The notes under the pieces were generated by a model that saw nothing but the letters and a program-made list of their open reading frames with translations, made no database searches and was not told where the DNA came from. DNA of 8,774 bases from JALCLA01 sp965653565 (GTDB taxonomy: Bacteria > Pseudomonadota > Gammaproteobacteria > Xanthomonadales > Xanthomonadaceae): NCBI GenBank assembly GCA_965653565.1, contig CBFHAI010000091.1, forward strand, positions 1 to 8,774. Direction: 5' to 3'. The translations under genes were made by a program, and so were the position numbers. Shown here piece by piece: positions 6,119 to 8,774 of the stretch; position 1 is the first letter of the stretch; the number at the start of each line of letters is the position of its first letter.

Positions 6119-7330
6119 ATGGCTGCTGGCCCCGAGCGCCGTTTTTCTGCCGTGAGCGATACCCCGATTTCCGATGATCCCGCGCCCGACGCGACCTTCC
6201 CGCCGCCAGCCGGCGCCCCGCCGCCGCTGACTGCCGCCCCCCGCCGCCGCAGCGGCTTCGGCTGGCTGCTGCTGATCGTGCTGATCATCGCCGGCGCGCT
6301 GGCCTGGTGGTTGTGGAGCCGGCTGCAGGACAGCGAACGCCGCGCGGCCGGCTGGCAGCAGCAGGCCGCCGAGCTGCAGCTGAGCATCGAAGATCTGCAA
6401 GCCGGTATCGACCGCCTGGCGCGCGGCCAGAAGGCGCTCGAAACCCGCGCGGCCGACAATTCGGCCACCAACAAAGTGCTGCGCGAAGAACTGCTCGGCA
6501 TGGGCGAACGCGCCTCGCTGCTGGAAGACGCCGTCGCCCGCCTGGCGGACAATCGCCTGCGCGGCGAAGTGATGCTGCGCCTCAACGAAGCCGAATTCCT
6601 GCTGCTGCTGGGCGAGGAGCGGCTGCGGCTGTTCGGCGATGTGGCCTCCGCGATCCAGGCCTACACCCTGGTCGATGCGGCGCTCGCCGGGCTCGACGAC
6701 CCGGTACTCGCCACGCTGCGCCAGACGCTGGCGCAGGAAATCCTCGCGCTGCGTTCGGTGCCGACCGATCCGCGGCCGGCGGCGCGCGCGCAGCTTGCGC
6801 AGTTGGGCGCCGAATTGGTCGATCTGCCACCGTCGCGCGCCGGCGAAGTCGCCACCACCGATGCCACCGATTCGCGCCTGATGCGCTTGCTGTCGCAACT
6901 GGTGACCGTGCGTCGCGTGTCGGAACGCGATGTAGTGCTCGGGCCCGTCCAGCGCGAGACCACGCTCGCCGCGCTGCGCCTGCAACTCGAACTGGCGCAG
7001 GCGGCGCTCGCCCGTCCCGACCCGGCCGCCTACGATCACGCACTCGAACAAGCCGAGCGACTGGCGTCCCGCCTGTTCGACGCCGGCGATCAGCGCGTCG
7101 CGAAACTGCGCGACGGCCTGCGCGCACTGCGCGATACGCGCCTGGTGCCGGAACTGCCGGTGCTGGGAGCGACCTTGCAGGAACTGCGCGGCCTGCGCGC
7201 AACGCGCAGCATCGGCGGCTCCGAACGCTCGCTGCCGCCGATCGAAACACCGGCCGTGCCGATCGAAGAAATCCCCGCCGAAGATGCGCCCACACCGGGC
7301 GCCGCCGCGCCCGCCGAGGGCGACGCATGA
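6119..7330 (+). CDS. hemX: HemX-family inner-membrane protein (uroporphyrinogen operon)
   Basis: A 403-residue bitopic membrane protein of the HemX family (Pfam HemX). Such proteins are often labelled uroporphyrinogen-III C-methyltransferase, but this one has no SAM-binding methyltransferase domain, so that label should not be used. From the ATG at 6119: an Ala/Pro-rich cytoplasmic tail (1-45), one membrane helix (about 46-67, GFGWLLLIVLIIAGALAWWLW), a long coiled coil (about 70-145, Gln/Glu/Leu-rich), then the conserved helical part beginning LRGEVMLRLNEAEFLLLLGEERL (147-169), and a Pro/Glu/Ala-rich tail. The ATG is 1 bp after the hemD stop. A GTG at 6152, giving MSDTPISDD, looks like a natural N-terminus and is an equal alternative; neither has a clear ribosome site. 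The stop overlaps the hemY start by ATGA. Its role beside HemD and HemY is not established; a membrane scaffold for tetrapyrrole enzymes is a guess. Confidence 0.88.
   Translation: MAAGPERRFSAVSDTPISDDPAPDATFPPPAGAPPPLTAAPRRRSGFGWLLLIVLIIAGALAWWLWSRLQDSERRAAGWQQQAAELQLSIEDLQAGIDRLARGQKALETRAADNSATNKVLREELLGMGERASLLEDAVARLADNRLRGEVMLRLNEAEFLLLLGEERLRLFGDVASAIQAYTLVDAALAGLDDPVLATLRQTLAQEILALRSVPTDPRPAARAQLAQLGAELVDLPPSRAGEVATTDATDSRLMRLLSQLVTVRRVSERDVVLGPVQRETTLAALRLQLELAQAALARPDPAAYDHALEQAERLASRLFDAGDQRVAKLRDGLRALRDTRLVPELPVLGATLQELRGLRATRSIGGSERSLPPIETPAVPIEEIPAEDAPTPGAAAPAEGDA
7316..7320 (+). promoter_or_regulatory. Ribosome binding site of hemY inside hemX
   Basis: GAGGG lies 6 nt before the hemY ATG at 7327, within the last codons of hemX. 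With the ATGA overlap it points to coupled translation of hemX and hemY. Confidence 0.5.
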
Positions 7331-8589
7331 TCCTGTTCTGGCGCGTGCTCGGCCTGCTCGCGCTGGCCGCACTGGGCGCCTTGCTGTGGCACACGCTGGC
7401 CGACGATCCGGGCTATGTGCTAATCACGCTGCGTGGCTACAGCGTCGAGTCGACGCTGGTGGTCGCTATCGCGTTGTTGCTGGTGAGCTGGCTGTTGCTG
7501 CGCGTCACCGTGTGGCTGCTGCGACTGCCATTCCGCGCCTGGCGCCGACATGCACGCCGCGTCGCACGCGAACGGCTGGCGGGCGGCTTGTTCGCCTTGC
7601 ACGAAGGGCGCTGGGCGCGGGCCGAGAAATTGTTGACGCGCGCAGCATCCGATCCGACCTTGCGCGTCGCCGCCCTGCTCGCGGCGTTGAAAGCAGCGCA
7701 GGCGCGCGGCGACGACGAACGCATCGCCGCGATCCGCTCGCAACTCGCCGACGCCGGCCAGATCGCCGCGCTCGCGACCGTCGACGCCGAAACCCTGCTC
7801 GCCGAAGGCCGCCCCGCCGACGCCCAGTTCAAACTCGAAACCGCCGCCAAGGCCGCGCCGTTGCCGCCGCGCGCGCTCGAACTGCGCATGCGCGCGCTGC
7901 GCGACAGCGGCCGCGCAGCGGAAGCCCTGGCGCAACTGCCCGCGCTGCGTCAAAGCCAATTACTGGAAGGCGCGCCGCTCGACGCATTCGAAGCCGATCT
8001 CGTGGCCGCCGCGCTGCGTCAGTCGCGCGATGCGGGCGAACTGGCCGAGCGTTGGGATACTTCGAGCAAGGCCCAGCGGGCGCATCCGGATGTCGTCGCC
8101 GCGTATGCATCGCGCGCCGCCGCGCTCGGCCTCGAACAGAATGCCGCGACGGCCGTCGAATTCGCATTGAAGAAGCACTGGAGCGAATCCCTGGCGCGCC
8201 TCTACGGACACCTGCCGCGCGGCCAACGCCCCTCGCCTCTCAAATCCGCCGAAACGTGGCTCAAGAGCCATCCGAACAGCCCGTCGCTGCTGCTCTCGCT
8301 CGGACGCCTGTGCCGCGAAGAAGCTTTGTGGGGCAAGGCCGAGGATTACCTGCACCGCGCACTGGCGCAGGGCGCAGGCGCCGAAACCTGGGAAGAACTC
8401 GGCCACGCCTACGCCGCGCAGCACGATGAATCCCGCGCGCGCCATGCCTACGCCAACGCGTTGCGTGTGGCACGCGGCGAGGCGGCGATCGCGATGCCGG
8501 GGCGTGGGTTGCGCGAGTTGATTCAGGATGAGGCGGTGGCTGAGGAGCGGACGGCGATGGGGGTTCCGAGGTTGCCCGGAGTCGGGTGA
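7327..8589 (+). CDS. hemY: HemY-type TPR membrane protein of the heme operon
   Basis: A 420-residue inner-membrane protein of the proteobacterial HemY family (Pfam HemY_N plus TPRs; E. coli HemY has about 400 residues). It is unrelated to the protoporphyrinogen oxidase also called HemY in Gram-positive bacteria. Membrane helices lie at about 2-22 and 43-65, joined by the conserved LADDPGYVLITLRGYSVEST loop (24-43). A basic segment (RAWRRHARRVARERLAGG, about 70-87) and then helical TPR-like units follow: LHEGRWARAEKLLTRAA (91-107), with further repeats to about residue 380, including SPSLLLSLGRLCREEALWGKAEDYLHRAL. The start overlaps the hemX stop by four bases and has GAGGG upstream. Its function in porphyrin metabolism is poorly known; a scaffold or partner of late tetrapyrrole enzymes is the usual suggestion. 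The last 30 or so residues are Gly/Arg/Glu-rich and seem less conserved. Confidence 0.92.
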   Translation: MILFWRVLGLLALAALGALLWHTLADDPGYVLITLRGYSVESTLVVAIALLLVSWLLLRVTVWLLRLPFRAWRRHARRVARERLAGGLFALHEGRWARAEKLLTRAASDPTLRVAALLAALKAAQARGDDERIAAIRSQLADAGQIAALATVDAETLLAEGRPADAQFKLETAAKAAPLPPRALELRMRALRDSGRAAEALAQLPALRQSQLLEGAPLDAFEADLVAAALRQSRDAGELAERWDTSSKAQRAHPDVVAAYASRAAALGLEQNAATAVEFALKKHWSESLARLYGHLPRGQRPSPLKSAETWLKSHPNSPSLLLSLGRLCREEALWGKAEDYLHRALAQGAGAETWEELGHAYAAQHDESRARHAYANALRVARGEAAIAMPGRGLRELIQDEAVAEERTAMGVPRLPGVG

Positions 8590-8630
8590 GATTTTTTGGC
8601 TTGTTGTTCGTGGTGCGCCGCACCCTCTGT

Positions 8631-8774
8631 CATTACGCGCAGGCGGGGATGCAGTGACTTTGAACCGTTCCGCTCTTCGCGAAGCACAACAATCTCGGCA
8701 TTCCCGCGAAAGCGGGAACCCAGTGACTTTGAAGCGGTCCGCTTCCCTCTTGTTTGATGATGCGACTTCGCGAG
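8631..8774 (+). repeat. Two degenerate copies of an interspersed hairpin-bearing repeat
   Basis: Copy 1 starts at 8631 and copy 2 at 8699, about 68 bases apart. Both begin CATT, have a GC-rich stretch of about 20 bases, then share CAGTGACTTTGAA (8652-8664 and 8721-8733) and a related TCCGCT. After this, copy 1 continues with CTTCGCGAAG (8675-8684). Copy 2 reaches CTTCGCGAG only after a further 22 bases or so, at 8766-8774, at the window edge. Copy 2 has an intact hairpin; in copy 1 it is decayed. From memory, sequences with this hairpin followed by CAGTGACTTT are common between genes of Xanthomonadales; no search was made. Confidence 0.65.
8701..8718 (+). repeat. Perfect hairpin TTCCCGC-GAAA-GCGGGAA within the repeat
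   Basis: Seven-base arms at 8701-8707 and 8712-8718 enclose a GAAA tetraloop, which makes a very stable RNA or single-strand DNA hairpin. No T-run follows on the plus strand, so it is more likely a REP-like element than a terminator. Confidence 0.75.

Larger units (their letters stand above)
8590..8774. other. Non-coding region downstream of hemY
   Basis: These 185 bases hold no credible gene. A run of six T at 8592-8597 follows the hemY stop, but no stem precedes it outside the coding sequence. An inverted repeat GGTGCG-c-CGCACC at 8612-8624 is not followed by a T-run. The remainder is the interspersed repeat described separately. Transcription of the heme operon may end here, but a canonical rho-independent terminator is not visible. 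Confidence 0.5.

Noticed and set aside
6307..7326. Upstream extension of the hemY frame back to 6307
   Set aside because: This part is Arg/Ala/Gly-rich out-of-frame hemX sequence. HemY family proteins start with the membrane helix at the ATG at 7327, which has a ribosome site.
5903..7372. Minus-strand open frame of 489 codons opposite hemX
   Set aside because: A shadow of hemD-hemX. The Gly/Arg/Gln-rich translation has no recognisable motif, whereas the plus strand gives clear HemD and HemX sequence.
8592..8624. Intrinsic terminator after hemY
   Set aside because: The T-run at 8592-8597 comes before, not after, the GGTGCG/CGCACC stem on the plus strand, and no T-run follows that stem.

Overview
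The window is GC-rich, densely coded DNA. It most resembles a gammaproteobacterium of the Xanthomonadales (Lysobacterales: Lysobacter, Rhodanobacter or Xanthomonas relatives). This rests on the hemD-hemX-hemY cluster, an ECF sigma factor paired with a TPR-bearing Ser/Thr kinase, several GTG/TTG starts, and a short repeat with a TTCCCGC-GAAA-GCGGGAA hairpin of a kind I recall from intergenic regions of this order. The assignment is inferred from gene content; no search was run.

Layout. (1) 1-263, minus: the first 87 codons of a membrane fatty-acid (acyl-CoA) desaturase that leaves the window at its left edge. A 184-base palindrome-rich gap separates it from the divergent mutM. (2) 448-1260, plus: mutM (fpg), an intact 8-oxoguanine DNA glycosylase. 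(3) 1261-1373: a gap holding four tandem 14-bp units whose last copy contains a -10-like TAGAAT. (4) 1374-1940 and 1947-4754, plus: a two-gene regulatory operon of an ECF sigma factor (Sig-70_X6 type, probably ECF43) and a 935-residue transmembrane Ser/Thr kinase with a C-terminal TPR array. (5) 4774-5274, minus: a small YiiD_C-type hotdog thioesterase, convergent with the kinase and divergent from hemD. (6) 5329-8589, plus: a tightly packed hemD-hemX-hemY operon (1-bp gap, then an ATGA overlap) of tetrapyrrole/heme synthesis. (7) 8590-8774: non-coding, with two degenerate copies of an interspersed repeat.

How the parts work. The sigma-kinase pair is the most interesting unit. In the related EcfP/PknT pair of Vibrio the kinase phosphorylates a Thr in sigma region 2 to activate it, and there is no classical anti-sigma factor. 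Here too no anti-sigma gene is present, and region 2 carries a Thr-Thr just where ordinary ECF factors have acidic residues. The probably periplasmic TPR domain would be the sensor. The other genes are housekeeping: lipid desaturation, DNA repair, acyl-thioester hydrolysis and uroporphyrinogen III synthesis.

I see no CRISPR array, tRNA, rRNA, transposase, phage gene or broken gene, and nothing that amounts to a wholly new system. The points worth a second look are the sigma/kinase switch, the tandem repeat in front of it, and the terminal repeat elements.
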